This document shows, one piece after another, positions 1 to 8,939 of a stretch of DNA of 64,000 nt. The notes beneath the pieces were generated by a model that was not told the origin of the DNA, ran no database searches, and saw only the letters and a program-made list of their open reading frames with translations. Position 1 is the first letter of the stretch. Every line of letters begins with the position of its first letter. Source of the DNA: Geothrix sp. 21YS21S-2 (GTDB lineage Bacteria > Acidobacteriota > Holophagae > Holophagales > Holophagaceae); assembly GCF_030846775.1 (NCBI RefSeq), contig NZ_CP132910.1:2080001-2144000 (forward strand), given 5' to 3'. The position numbers and the translations under genes were made by a program.

Positions 1-433
1 GGGCCCTGCGGGCCCAGTCCGCCGGCTCCCGGGATTCCTCGGGGTTCACCGGCGCGCGCAGGCGGTCGCCGTCCCGGAGCCAGACCCGTCCTGAATCCGA
101 ATCCACCACGGCCGTGACCAGGGCCTCCCGGGCCAGCCAGGTCCTGAGCGCGGGTTCGGTCCCGGTGGTGAAATCGGGAAACCGCAGGGTCCAGTGCTCC
201 CATTCCTGGGTGAGCCTGGCGGCCTGGGTGTGCGTGGCGGCGAACCACTGGTTGAGGGTCAGGTCCTTCCAGTCGGTGAGCCACCATCCCGGGAGGAAGG
301 CCAGCATGGCGCAGATGGCGGCCCAGGCCACCACCAGGGGCCACACGGCCGCGCGCGGCCCCGGGAGGATCCGCAGGGCCGCGCGAAGGCGCCGGGTGCC
401 AGGTCGTGGCCTGGCGATCGGGACGAGGGGCAT
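1..433 (-). CDS. Hypothetical membrane protein, C-terminus cut by window edge
   Basis: The minus-strand frame stays open from an ATG at 433 to the window edge, so only the first 144 or so residues are visible. A basic start (MPLVPIARPRPG) precedes one hydrophobic segment at about residues 30-50 (WPLVVAWAAICAMLAFLPGW). A Trp-rich region that should lie outside the membrane follows. This is the layout of a sensor protein N-terminus, either a kinase or a chemoreceptor, but no signalling domain is in view. It starts 10 bases after the stop of the TlpA-like gene, so the two are probably co-transcribed. Function unknown. Confidence 0.6.
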   Translation of the reverse strand, partial: MPLVPIARPRPGTRRLRAALRILPGPRAAVWPLVVAWAAICAMLAFLPGWWLTDWKDLTLNQWFAATHTQAARLTQEWEHWTLRFPDFTTGTEPALRTWLAREALVTAVVDSDSGRVWLRDGDRLRAPVNPEESREPADWARRA

Positions 434-443
434 GGAAGGAACC

Positions 444-1580
444 CTACTTCGTCTTGAGAAGCTTGCCTAGGGTCTTGTCCAGCTCTTCGCCCCGCAGGCC
501 CTCGTTGACGGTGATGATCTTCCCGTCGGGGCCCACCAGGATCACGTGGGGGATGCCCCGCACCTGGAAGAGGTTCATGAGGGCCTCCCGCTCCTTGCCT
601 TCGGGGAAGGCGTGGTGCCAGGGCATGGGGGTCGCGGCGTTCTTGCGGAACGCCGCGATGTCACCGGCCTTCTTGTCGCTGGAGACGCTGAGGATCTCGA
701 GGCCGGCGGGATGGTACTTGGCGTAGGCCTTGTGCACGAAGGGCAGTTCGCCCTTGCAGGGGCCGCACCAGGTGGCCCAGAAATCCAGGATCCAGTACTT
801 GCCCTTGAAGCTGGCGGGAGTCAGCACGGTCCCGGGCTTGCCCAGCTCGGCGACCTTGAAGGCGGGCATGGGATTGCCGGCCTTGGGCGCGACCTTGTCC
901 TCCACCTCCGCCTTGGCGATCCACGCGTTCCATTTGGCGATGGCGGGCGAGCCGGGCTCGAAGGCCTGGAGGCGGGCCAGGCCGCTGCGCACCTCCGGGA
1001 TCATCCGGGGCCGGGAGTGCAGTTCGATGGCGCCCTCCAGGGCCATGAGCCTGACCGCGCGGGTGGGGTGCTTCTCGAAGACCTGGTCATAGAAGGCGAA
1101 GGCCTTGGCCGCGGCGGCGGCCTCGGTCTGCTTGGCGAAGCCCCCGCCGCTGGCGTGCCAGGCGATCCAGCCCAGGAACTGGGGATCCACCTCCGCCACC
1201 AGGTCCAGGGCGGGGGAATCGGGCGTGATCTGCCCGGCCAGTTCCAGCATGGAACTCTGGCTCACGGTGGAACTGAAGTTGGCCAGGGCCTCGGGCAGCT
1301 TTCCGGCCTCGGCCGCCAGGGACCGGAGCATGAAGTAGCGGGCCTGGAGCAGGAGCTGGCGGACGCCGGGGCGGGTCTCGTGGGCGATCATCACGGAGAT
1401 GCCCTCGGGCGTTCCCTCCAGGGACAGGTGGATCTTGCCGGCCTTGGCTTCCTTGAGCTGGCTGGGGTAGTTCTTGACGATGGCGGCGTACTTGGCGACC
1501 AGGGCCCGGGTGTCTTCGCCGGGGGCCTGGGCGATGAGCATGGCGGGCAGGAGGGCTGCTGCGGAGAGACGGAGGAGCAT
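444..1580 (-). CDS. TlpA-family thiol-disulfide protein with N-terminal helical region
   Basis: A 378-residue predicted exported protein. A short signal peptide (MLLRLSAAALLPAMLIAQA) precedes about 220 helical residues without a recognised fold. A C-terminal AhpC/TSA-Redoxin-type thioredoxin domain follows, with the catalytic pair in WCGPC at about residues 271-275. Proteins of this layout work in the periplasm on thiol-disulfide exchange. The ATG at 1580 was chosen because the signal peptide starts there; the reading frame extends upstream only into non-protein-like sequence. It lies 65 bases after the TonB receptor gene and is probably in the same transcript. The helical half may be a TPR-like binding region, but I see no clear repeats. 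Confidence 0.8.
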   Translation of the reverse strand: MLLRLSAAALLPAMLIAQAPGEDTRALVAKYAAIVKNYPSQLKEAKAGKIHLSLEGTPEGISVMIAHETRPGVRQLLLQARYFMLRSLAAEAGKLPEALANFSSTVSQSSMLELAGQITPDSPALDLVAEVDPQFLGWIAWHASGGGFAKQTEAAAAAKAFAFYDQVFEKHPTRAVRLMALEGAIELHSRPRMIPEVRSGLARLQAFEPGSPAIAKWNAWIAKAEVEDKVAPKAGNPMPAFKVAELGKPGTVLTPASFKGKYWILDFWATWCGPCKGELPFVHKAYAKYHPAGLEILSVSSDKKAGDIAAFRKNAATPMPWHHAFPEGKEREALMNLFQVRGIPHVILVGPDGKIITVNEGLRGEELDKTLGKLLKTK

Positions 1581-1645
1581 GAAGGAACTCACTTTCAGGT
1601 TGGCCCGCCCGGGATTTCCGGGCAGGCCGTGGGACGAATGGATGG

Positions 1646-4630
1646 CTAGAAGCGGAACCCGACGCGCACCTGGATCTTGCGGGGGGCGGTGTAGTCGCCG
1701 GTTTGGCCATCCGCAAGGATGGAGGGGTTGTTGGTGGGGTTCGGCGCGTTGTAGGGCACGGGTCTGAGGTTCGGATTGGTGTACCAATCCGGGTAGACGG
1801 TGGCAATGGTCGGATCGTAGGGCTTGAAGACCTGGGTGCCGTCCGTGAGCGCCGTGCTGTAGTTCACGAACATGGGCTGCATGTGGTTGAAGACGTTCAG
1901 CACGTCCAGGGCGGTGAAGAAGGTGATCTTCTTGTAGAGCTCGATTTCGTAGCCCACGTGCAGGTCAAACCCGAACTGTTCCGGCCACCAGGTGGGGGAG
2001 TCCGCGTAGTACCGGGTGACGCTGGAGGGGTATCCGTAGCTCTGTACGGCGGCGGAGGTGGGGCCGTTAAAGGTCCGGTAGCCCCGGAAACTCCTTCCCC
2101 AGTAGTTGCCCAGCATGGACACTTCCAGCTTGCCGGCCTTGCCGAAGGAGTGGGTGTAGGTGGCGTCCAGGTGCATCGTGAGCGGGGTGGAGGAGGAGGA
2201 CCACTGGCCGGGCTGGGGACCGAAGGGGTCCACCAGATCGTTGGGGATGAAGTTGCCGAACTGGTTGCGGGAACTGTTCCCCACACCCTGGCCCGCGTTG
2301 GCCCGGGTGTAGGACCAGCTGAAGTTGCCGCCGACATTGAACTCAGGCGTGATCTGGCGCTTGTACTGGACTTCCAGGCCCTCGTAGCGGGCTTCCATGC
2401 CCGAGTCCGTGAAGTACTGTTGCGGAGCCGCGGCGGCGGCGGTGCCGGGTGCGCCCAGGTACTTCAGGCCCACGTAGTTGTCCTGGATCTTATGAATGAA
2501 GGTGGCCGACAGGGACTGGCGGGGATCGGTGTAGCGGTAGGACAGGGTCGCCTCCCGGGACCGGGGCGGCTTGATGTTGGGGTCGGCTGTCACCTTGCGG
2601 CTGGCGAGGGGGTTGGCGGTGGCCTGGTAGGGGTTGCCTTCCCCGAGCTCCGTGGCGGACTTGCCCCATACGGACCAGTTCACGGAGCCGTTGGCGTTCA
2701 GGGCGTCGCCGCCGTTGCCGGCGCCGTAGTACTTGTACTGGCGGACGGGGACCGTATTGGAGACGCTGGTGGCCGAGAAGGTGCTGACGTTGTACTGGCC
2801 CGCGTATTCCGCCAGGCTCAGGGTGAAGACGTGGCGCGTATTGCCCTGGAGGTCATAGGAGGCCGAAAGCCGGGGCGTCACGGACGTGGCGGTGAAACGG
2901 TCCCCTTCGGGATCGAGGTCAACCTGGTTCCGGTCGTAGCGCACACCGACATTGATGGTCCAGTGGTTGTCCAGGGTCCACACGTCGTTGGCGAACAGGC
3001 CGATGATCCGCGTGTCGGCCCCACCCTGGAGGGGATCGAACATCACCAGTTTGGTTCGGTTGGAGTCGTTGACCTCGAGGTTGCGGTAGACCCGGTCCAT
3101 GGAGGGCGGCGCGGCCACCTCCCAGCCGTAGAACCGGATGATGGCGTGGGAAGGGGACATGGCGGCGTAGCCACCATCGGAGCCGGCATAGCTCCCCATG
3201 GAATCGATGCGGCTGTGGTAGTACTGCAGGCCGCCTTCCACGGAGTGGCCGGCATTGCTCCAGGCAAGGTTGACGCCCAGGGTGCGGATCTTCTCCTGGT
3301 TCAGGTTTCCGGCGTTGACGCCGTTGTCGTAGAGGTCGTTGTTGCCCGCGCCCTTGGTGTCCATCCAGGTCACGACGCCGGCGCCGCCCTGGGAGCCGGT
3401 TCCGGGGCCACCGTCCTTCTTGAGCGTCTCGCTGACGATGACGTCCAGCAGGAGGTTGCTGGCCAGGGTGCTGGTCCAGCTCAGCGATTTGTAGGATTTC
3501 TCCGAGCGCAGGGGGCCGTTGCCGGCCGCAATGGTGGAGATGCCCCGGCCGCTGGAGGAGCCTGAACGGGTGGAGAGGTAGCGGCTCCAGGATCCCGACA
3601 CCCGGTTATCGGCGTTCACCTGCCAGTCCAGGCGGATGTCCTTGAGTTCGTCGCCACTGGTGGTGGTGAAGGTGTAGGGCGCGAACAGGCCGCTGCCCAC
3701 GGAACCGGTCTGCACGGTGGTGACGCTCGGCGTGGTGGTCTTGTAGCCCACCGCGAAGAACAGGGTGTCCTTGATGATGGGACCCAGGAAGGTGTAGGAC
3801 TGCACATCCGTGACATGCCTGGGCACTCTCTTGCTGGTGGTGTAGGCCGACTGGCGTGGCAGCGCATTCCAGGAATCGCTCGTGAAATCGTGGCGCACGG
3901 ACCCTTCAAAGGTGTTGCTGCCACTCTTGGTGACGGTATTCACCACCCCGCCCACGAAGCGGCCGTACTTCGCGGATACGCCTGCGGAGAGGACGTTGAA
4001 CTGCTCGATGAGATCGGGGTTCAGGGGAAGCAGCTGGATGCCGCCGCTGGCGGACCGCGACTCGACGCCGTTGATGGTGTAGTTGTTGCCGCCGTCCTCG
4101 GCTCCGTGGAAATTGTATCCCCCGGATGGCGTTCCGGGGAGGGTCTTGAGTGCAGCGTTGTATGGGTTGGAGCCGATGTTGGGCAGGTTGGCGATGGCTG
4201 CCGAATCGAAGTTCCGGCCGGTCACGGCCACGTTGGGGTCCACCCCGACCTCCGGCGCCTGGATGGCGACCACCTCCACGAAGGCCTCCGCCACCAGCGC
4301 CAGGGGCACGTTGACGGTCACGTTCTGGTTGGAGACGATGTTGACCTGGGTGCGGAAAGAGGTCATGCCCTTGGCGGTGACATGGATCTTCACCGTTCCG
4401 GGCATCAGCTGGGGCGCCATGAAGCGGCCGTCGGCGGCGGTGCGGAACTCCCGCACGCCGCGCCCGGTGTCCACCTGCACCAGGGCGCCCGCCATGGGTT
4501 TTCCGCCCGGACCGGTGACCTGGCCCGTGAGGTTGCCCACGGCGGCGCTCTGGCTGAACAGCAGGGTGGACGAGGCGACGATGAGGGCGCAGAGCCTTCC
4601 TGGCCCCGACGAATGTCCGGGTCTGATCAT
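1646..4630 (-). CDS. TonB-dependent receptor, Oar-like, with carboxypeptidase-regulatory domain
   Basis: A 994-residue outer-membrane receptor. A signal peptide (ending about residue 28) is followed by an Ig-like carboxypeptidase-regulatory domain (GNLTGQVTGPGGKPMAGALV, about residues 32-115). Next come a plug domain, with the typical YTINGVESRSASGG stretch near residues 180-200, and a long barrel ending in the aromatic strand IQVRVGFRF. Oar-like receptors of this type are numerous in Acidobacteriota and are thought to import oligomers or move proteins; the substrate cannot be read from sequence. The start is supported by AGGAGG eight bases before the ATG. The next gene in the same direction encodes a TlpA-like protein. 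Confidence 0.9.
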   Translation of the reverse strand: MIRPGHSSGPGRLCALIVASSTLLFSQSAAVGNLTGQVTGPGGKPMAGALVQVDTGRGVREFRTAADGRFMAPQLMPGTVKIHVTAKGMTSFRTQVNIVSNQNVTVNVPLALVAEAFVEVVAIQAPEVGVDPNVAVTGRNFDSAAIANLPNIGSNPYNAALKTLPGTPSGGYNFHGAEDGGNNYTINGVESRSASGGIQLLPLNPDLIEQFNVLSAGVSAKYGRFVGGVVNTVTKSGSNTFEGSVRHDFTSDSWNALPRQSAYTTSKRVPRHVTDVQSYTFLGPIIKDTLFFAVGYKTTTPSVTTVQTGSVGSGLFAPYTFTTTSGDELKDIRLDWQVNADNRVSGSWSRYLSTRSGSSSGRGISTIAAGNGPLRSEKSYKSLSWTSTLASNLLLDVIVSETLKKDGGPGTGSQGGAGVVTWMDTKGAGNNDLYDNGVNAGNLNQEKIRTLGVNLAWSNAGHSVEGGLQYYHSRIDSMGSYAGSDGGYAAMSPSHAIIRFYGWEVAAPPSMDRVYRNLEVNDSNRTKLVMFDPLQGGADTRIIGLFANDVWTLDNHWTINVGVRYDRNQVDLDPEGDRFTATSVTPRLSASYDLQGNTRHVFTLSLAEYAGQYNVSTFSATSVSNTVPVRQYKYYGAGNGGDALNANGSVNWSVWGKSATELGEGNPYQATANPLASRKVTADPNIKPPRSREATLSYRYTDPRQSLSATFIHKIQDNYVGLKYLGAPGTAAAAAPQQYFTDSGMEARYEGLEVQYKRQITPEFNVGGNFSWSYTRANAGQGVGNSSRNQFGNFIPNDLVDPFGPQPGQWSSSSTPLTMHLDATYTHSFGKAGKLEVSMLGNYWGRSFRGYRTFNGPTSAAVQSYGYPSSVTRYYADSPTWWPEQFGFDLHVGYEIELYKKITFFTALDVLNVFNHMQPMFVNYSTALTDGTQVFKPYDPTIATVYPDWYTNPNLRPVPYNAPNPTNNPSILADGQTGDYTAPRKIQVRVGFRF

Positions 4631-4843
4631 GGGATTCCTCCTGGGGATCGAGTTGGGTTGGTTTTCCCTTGGTTGGTTACCATGGTCAGGGCTCGATATA
4701 CCTCCAGCAAGAAGAAATCAAGAGAAAAGAATGCTCCATAACAAGGTTATCCAAATGCGCGCTAAGATATCTAATTATTAGCCTTGCGCTATTAAACCAG
4801 GCCTCTCGTCACAAAGAAGTCGTTTCCTCGTGACGAACGGACT

Positions 4844-5554
4844 TCACCATTTCACCGGCAGTGTCCAGCGGTAGCCCTCCCGTTCCAGCGTCTGGATTGC
4901 CGGGTTCTCGTCCGAGTCCCCCAGCTTCTTCCGCAGGGCGTTGATGTGCTTGTCCACCGTGCGCAACGTGGGATGGGCGTCGGCCTCCCAGGCCAGGTTC
5001 ACCAGGTCCTGGCGCCCGTGGACCCGCCCGGGGTGGGCCAGCAGCACCTCCAGCAGCCGGAATTCCCGCAGGCTCAGCAGCGTGTCCGTGCGGCCCCGGT
5101 GCACGCACAGGTGCAGGTAGTCGATCTTGTAGGGCCCGCTGCGGGCGATGCGCCGCCCCTCGTCCTCCGGCGCGGCCCGGCGCAGGATGGCCCGGATGCG
5201 GGCCGTGAGTTCCAGCATGGCGAAGGGCTTGGCCAGGTAGTCGTCGGCGCCGTAGGAAAGCCCCTGGATCCGGTCCTCGCTTCCGGAGCGGGCGGTGAGG
5301 ATGAGCACGGGCACCTTGTCCTGGCGCCGGCGCAGGGTGCGCAGCACCTCGAAGCCGTCCATGCCCGGCAGGGACAGGTCCAGGACGATGAGGTCCGCCG
5401 CCTCCCGGATGTGGGCGGCGAGACCGCCCTCGCCGTCGGCCTCCAGCGCCGTATTGAAGCCCTCGGACTCCAGGTTGGTCTTCAGCAGCGTCCCAAGGGC
5501 CTCCTCGTCCTCGATGATGAGGACGCGGCGCGGTCGCTGGGGATTGGGGCGCAT
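4844..5554 (-). CDS. OmpR/PhoB-family response regulator
   Basis: A 236-residue two-domain regulator. The receiver domain (residues 10-122) has the acidic pair in IIEDEE, the phospho-acceptor Asp59 (VLDLSLPGMDG), Thr87 and Lys109 (LAKPF). A C-terminal winged helix (about 140-232) binds DNA and ends in the usual EREGYRW turn. No sensor kinase is adjacent, so it is an orphan here; the two kinases of this window lie at 23-26 kb and neither is linked to it. The gene lies upstream of and in the same direction as the TonB receptor gene, 213 bases from it, so it may regulate that cluster. This is an inference from position only. Confidence 0.9.
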   Translation of the reverse strand: MRPNPQRPRRVLIIEDEEALGTLLKTNLESEGFNTALEADGEGGLAAHIREAADLIVLDLSLPGMDGFEVLRTLRRRQDKVPVLILTARSGSEDRIQGLSYGADDYLAKPFAMLELTARIRAILRRAAPEDEGRRIARSGPYKIDYLHLCVHRGRTDTLLSLREFRLLEVLLAHPGRVHGRQDLVNLAWEADAHPTLRTVDKHINALRKKLGDSDENPAIQTLEREGYRWTLPVKW

Positions 5555-5936
5555 GGAACCGATTCAACCACAAGATTGGCCCCGCGCGATGTCAAGGACC
5601 GAAATTCCCCGCAGGACCGTCCGGACTACCTGCAAATTTCGAAACTGGACCGTCACCAGGCCGGGCTGATCCCCGATACTGGAAAACCGGTACCGCTTCC
5701 CTGTCAGGAACCTGATGCGAAGCGTCGCGCAAAGTCTCTAGCTAAAGGAACTAATGGCTCCCTACCTCCAGTCTTAAATCGCGTCGAATTTTTCACTGAA
5801 CGATACATTGTCATCTTGCGAGGCACCGAAAAAGATGAAGCATGGGGAAATCCCCAAAATTACGCTCCCTCCTTTCCTCGATCCGCTGAGGTCTCCCACC
5901 ACGTCACCGCTCCCGTAGCCATTCCCAGGAGGATTC
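5555..5936. other. Intergenic region between divergent genes
   Basis: About 380 bases between the response regulator (leftward) and the M16 peptidase operon (rightward). It must hold both promoters. I see no clear -35/-10 pair, RNA fold or short gene. The AT-richer part at about 5790-5840 is the likeliest place for the operon promoter. Confidence 0.4.
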
Positions 5937-7451
5937 ATGTTCCGCACCCCAGGCCGGGTTGCCGCGGCCGCTTTATGCACCCTGGCGCCCCTTTCGGCCC
6001 AGGACATCCCCGTAACCGAGCGCACCCTCCCCAACGGAATGCGGGTCCTCATGGTCGAGCGCCACGACGAGCCCACCATCTCCTGCGGCTGGGTGGCCCG
6101 GGTGGGCAGCGCCGACGAGCGCCCCGGCATCACGGGCATCGCGCACCTTTTCGAGCACATGATGTTCAAGGGCACCAAGGTCATCGGCACCCGGGACGCG
6201 AAGCGCGACGCCGAGCTGAACGCCCTGCAGGACCGGACCGTGGGCGAGATCCGCAAGGAGCTCGACACCCTCCGGGAGAAGGCGCGACGTGGGGAGATCG
6301 CCGACATCAACGATCCCGGGGCGCGCAGCCCCCGCCATCAGCAGCTCCTGGCCGAGCTTGACAAGCTGGTGCAGGAGCAGCGCGGCCTCATCGTCAAGGA
6401 CGAGCTGGACAAGGTCTACAAGCAGGCCGGGGCCACCGGGCTCAACGCCAACACGACCTCGGACCGCACCTTCTACCACATCGACGTGCCCGCCAACAAG
6501 CTGGAGCTCTGGGCCTGGCTGGAGGCGGACCGCCTGAAGAACGCGGTCTTCCGCGAGTTCTACAGCGAGCGGGACGTGGTGCTCGAGGAGCGGCGCCTCC
6601 GGGTGGAGGCCACGCCCACGGGGAAGGTGCAGGAGACCTTCAACGCCCTGATCTGGCAGGCCCACCCCTACAGCTGGCCCGTCATCGGCTGGCCCAGCGA
6701 CATCACCACCGTCACCCGGGACCAGGCGGACAACTTCTTCTCCACCTACTACGCTCCCAACAACATCACCGCGATCATCGTGGGCGACTTCAAGACCGAG
6801 GAGGCCTTCGCCACCCTCCAGACGTACTTCGGCGGCATCCCCTCCCGGACCACCCTGGCCCCCAGGGTCACGACCCTCGAGCCGCCCCAGGGCGCCGAGC
6901 AGCGCCTGGTGGCCACGGCCAACGCCATGCCCATGGTCCAGGTCACCCACAAGACCGTCCCTTCCGTCCACAAGGACGCGGCGGCCCTGGATGTGCTCAG
7001 CTCCATCCTCAACGGCCAGTCGGGGCGCCTCAACCTGGAGCTCGTGGTCCGCAAGCGGGTGGCCGTCAACGCCGGCGCCGGCAACCGCGGCATGAAGTTC
7101 GGCGGCATCTTCTATCTCGGGGGCGTTCCCGCCCCCGGGCACACGCCCGAGGAGGTGGAAGGCCTCCTCCTTCAGGAGGTGGAGCGCATCCAGAAGGAGG
7201 GCGTCACCGGCCAGGAGCTGCAGAAGGTGAAGAACCAGGTGCAGGCTTCCACCTACGCCCGCATGGAGAACAACGCGGACCTCCGGGACCAGCTGGCCGA
7301 GGCCGAAGGGGCCGGCAGCTACAGGGACTTCCTGGAAGAGCCCGCGCGCCTGAACGCGGTGACCCGCGAGGACGTCCAGCGCGTGGCAAAGGCCTACTTC
7401 GGCCCCGAGTCCCGCAACACGATGGTGATCCGCCGCAAGGAGGCAAAGTGA
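5937..7451 (+). CDS. M16-family zinc metallopeptidase, catalytic subunit
   Basis: A 504-residue pitrilysin-type peptidase with a signal peptide (cleavage near LSAQ, residue 21). The inverted zinc motif HxxEH is intact as His70-Leu-Phe-Glu73-His74, and the distal glutamate region is present (ERDVVLEERRLRVE). M16B enzymes of bacteria often work as a pair of a catalytic and a non-catalytic chain, and the next gene is the second chain. The start is set by AGGAGG six bases ahead of the ATG. This is the first gene of a run that ends with thioredoxin. A charged insert of about 100 residues (around 90-180) between the HxxEH motif and the glutamate region is longer than in compact M16B enzymes. Confidence 0.9.
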   Translation: MFRTPGRVAAAALCTLAPLSAQDIPVTERTLPNGMRVLMVERHDEPTISCGWVARVGSADERPGITGIAHLFEHMMFKGTKVIGTRDAKRDAELNALQDRTVGEIRKELDTLREKARRGEIADINDPGARSPRHQQLLAELDKLVQEQRGLIVKDELDKVYKQAGATGLNANTTSDRTFYHIDVPANKLELWAWLEADRLKNAVFREFYSERDVVLEERRLRVEATPTGKVQETFNALIWQAHPYSWPVIGWPSDITTVTRDQADNFFSTYYAPNNITAIIVGDFKTEEAFATLQTYFGGIPSRTTLAPRVTTLEPPQGAEQRLVATANAMPMVQVTHKTVPSVHKDAAALDVLSSILNGQSGRLNLELVVRKRVAVNAGAGNRGMKFGGIFYLGGVPAPGHTPEEVEGLLLQEVERIQKEGVTGQELQKVKNQVQASTYARMENNADLRDQLAEAEGAGSYRDFLEEPARLNAVTREDVQRVAKAYFGPESRNTMVIRRKEAK

Positions 7452-8926
7452 TGGCCCGCGCAACGATCCTGGCCCTGCTGGTGTCAGGTGCCCTTCTGGC
7501 CCAGGCCCCGCCCCCGAGGCCGGAGCAGCTCACGTTCAAGCCCCTGGCCTTCGAGGTTCCCCGCGCGGCGGATTTCAAGGCGAAGCTCAAGAACGGGATC
7601 CCCGTCTATGTGGCCGCGGACCCCGCCGGCGTGCCCTTCGTGCGGCTTCGGGTGTTCATCCGGGGCGGCTCCTTCCTGGAACCCAGGGGCAAGGAGGGCC
7701 TCGCCTCCCTCACCGGCATGCAGATGCGCGCCGGCGGCACCGCGATGACCCCCGCGGCGGCCCTGGACGAGCGGCTGGAGTTCCTGGCCGGGGACATCGA
7801 TTCCAACATCGGGGATACCTCCGGCGCCGTGGCCATGGAGTTCATGGAGAAGGACCTGAAGGAGGGCCTGGACCTGTTCATGCAGGTGCTGACCCGCCCC
7901 GCCTTCGCCCAGGACCGCCTGGACCAGGCCAAGGAGAACCTCCTGCAGGGCCTCCAGGCCCGCAACGACAAGACCGACGGGATCGCCAAGGTCGAACTGC
8001 CGCGCCTGCTCAACGGCGAGGACCACTTCAGTTCCGCCCAGATGACCGGGGCCAGCCTCAAGGCGATCACCCGCGAGGACCTGGCGGCCTTCCACGCGCG
8101 GCTCCTGCACCCGGAGAACCTGGTGGTCTCGGTGTCGGGCAGGTTCAAGAAGGAGGCCATGCTGGACCTCCTGAACCGCACCCTGGGCGCCCTGAAGCCC
8201 GGCGCCGCCGCACAGGTCAGCCCAAGGGTTCCCGCCCCGTCCTTCCGGCGAAGGCCGGGCATCTACGTGGTGGACAAGGACGTGCCCCAGAGCCTAGTGC
8301 GCTTCGCCCTGCCGGGGCTCCGCCGCACGGATCCCGACTGGCACGCGGCCCAGGTGATGAACCAGATCCTGGGCGGAAGCGGCTTCACCTCCCGGCTCAT
8401 GAAGAAGATCCGCAGCGACGAGGGCCTCACCTACGGCATCGGCACGGGCTTCAGCGACGGCGCCCACTGGAAGGGGAACTGGTCCGGCTCGGTGCAGACC
8501 AAGAACCGGTCGGTAGCCTACGTCCTGCGCCTGGCCCTGGCGGAGCTGGAGCGGATCAAGGCCCAGCCCGTCCCGCCCGAGGAACTGGCCGTCATCAAGG
8601 ACAGCATCGTGCAGGCCTTCCCCTCCCAGTGGGGCAAGAAGGCCAACGTCGTGAACCTGTTCGCGCAGGAGCAGCTCACGGGCTGGCCCGAAAACGGGTG
8701 GGCCGGCTACCGGGAGAAGATCCAGGCCGTCACCGCCGAGGACGTGCAGCGCGCCGCGAGGAAGTACCTGGACCCCGCCCAGCTGGTGATCCTCGTGGTG
8801 GGCAAGGCCGGCGAGGCCGAAGCCGGCGACGGGAAGGACCACCCCGGCGCCCTGAAGGACGTCGCGCCCTTGCCCCTGACGCGCCTGCCCCTGCGCGACC
8901 CCCTCACGCTCAAGCCCCTTTCCTGA
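7451..8926 (+). CDS. M16-family peptidase, non-catalytic partner subunit
   Basis: A 491-residue M16 fold with a signal peptide (MARATILALLVSGALLAQA). The HxxEH zinc motif is absent: the equivalent helix reads GLASLTGMQMRAGG. The C-terminal half keeps the Arg/Tyr pair region (RSDEGLTYGIGTGFS) that completes the active site in two-chain M16B enzymes. It is therefore the expected partner of the preceding gene. The ATG at 7451 overlaps the upstream TGA (TGATG) and sits six bases after AAGGAGG. A GTG at 7448 is possible but too close to that site. Translational coupling suggests a 1:1 ratio. Confidence 0.88.
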   Translation: MARATILALLVSGALLAQAPPPRPEQLTFKPLAFEVPRAADFKAKLKNGIPVYVAADPAGVPFVRLRVFIRGGSFLEPRGKEGLASLTGMQMRAGGTAMTPAAALDERLEFLAGDIDSNIGDTSGAVAMEFMEKDLKEGLDLFMQVLTRPAFAQDRLDQAKENLLQGLQARNDKTDGIAKVELPRLLNGEDHFSSAQMTGASLKAITREDLAAFHARLLHPENLVVSVSGRFKKEAMLDLLNRTLGALKPGAAAQVSPRVPAPSFRRRPGIYVVDKDVPQSLVRFALPGLRRTDPDWHAAQVMNQILGGSGFTSRLMKKIRSDEGLTYGIGTGFSDGAHWKGNWSGSVQTKNRSVAYVLRLALAELERIKAQPVPPEELAVIKDSIVQAFPSQWGKKANVVNLFAQEQLTGWPENGWAGYREKIQAVTAEDVQRAARKYLDPAQLVILVVGKAGEAEAGDGKDHPGALKDVAPLPLTRLPLRDPLTLKPLS

Positions 8927-8939
8927 CTCAGAGGCCCCC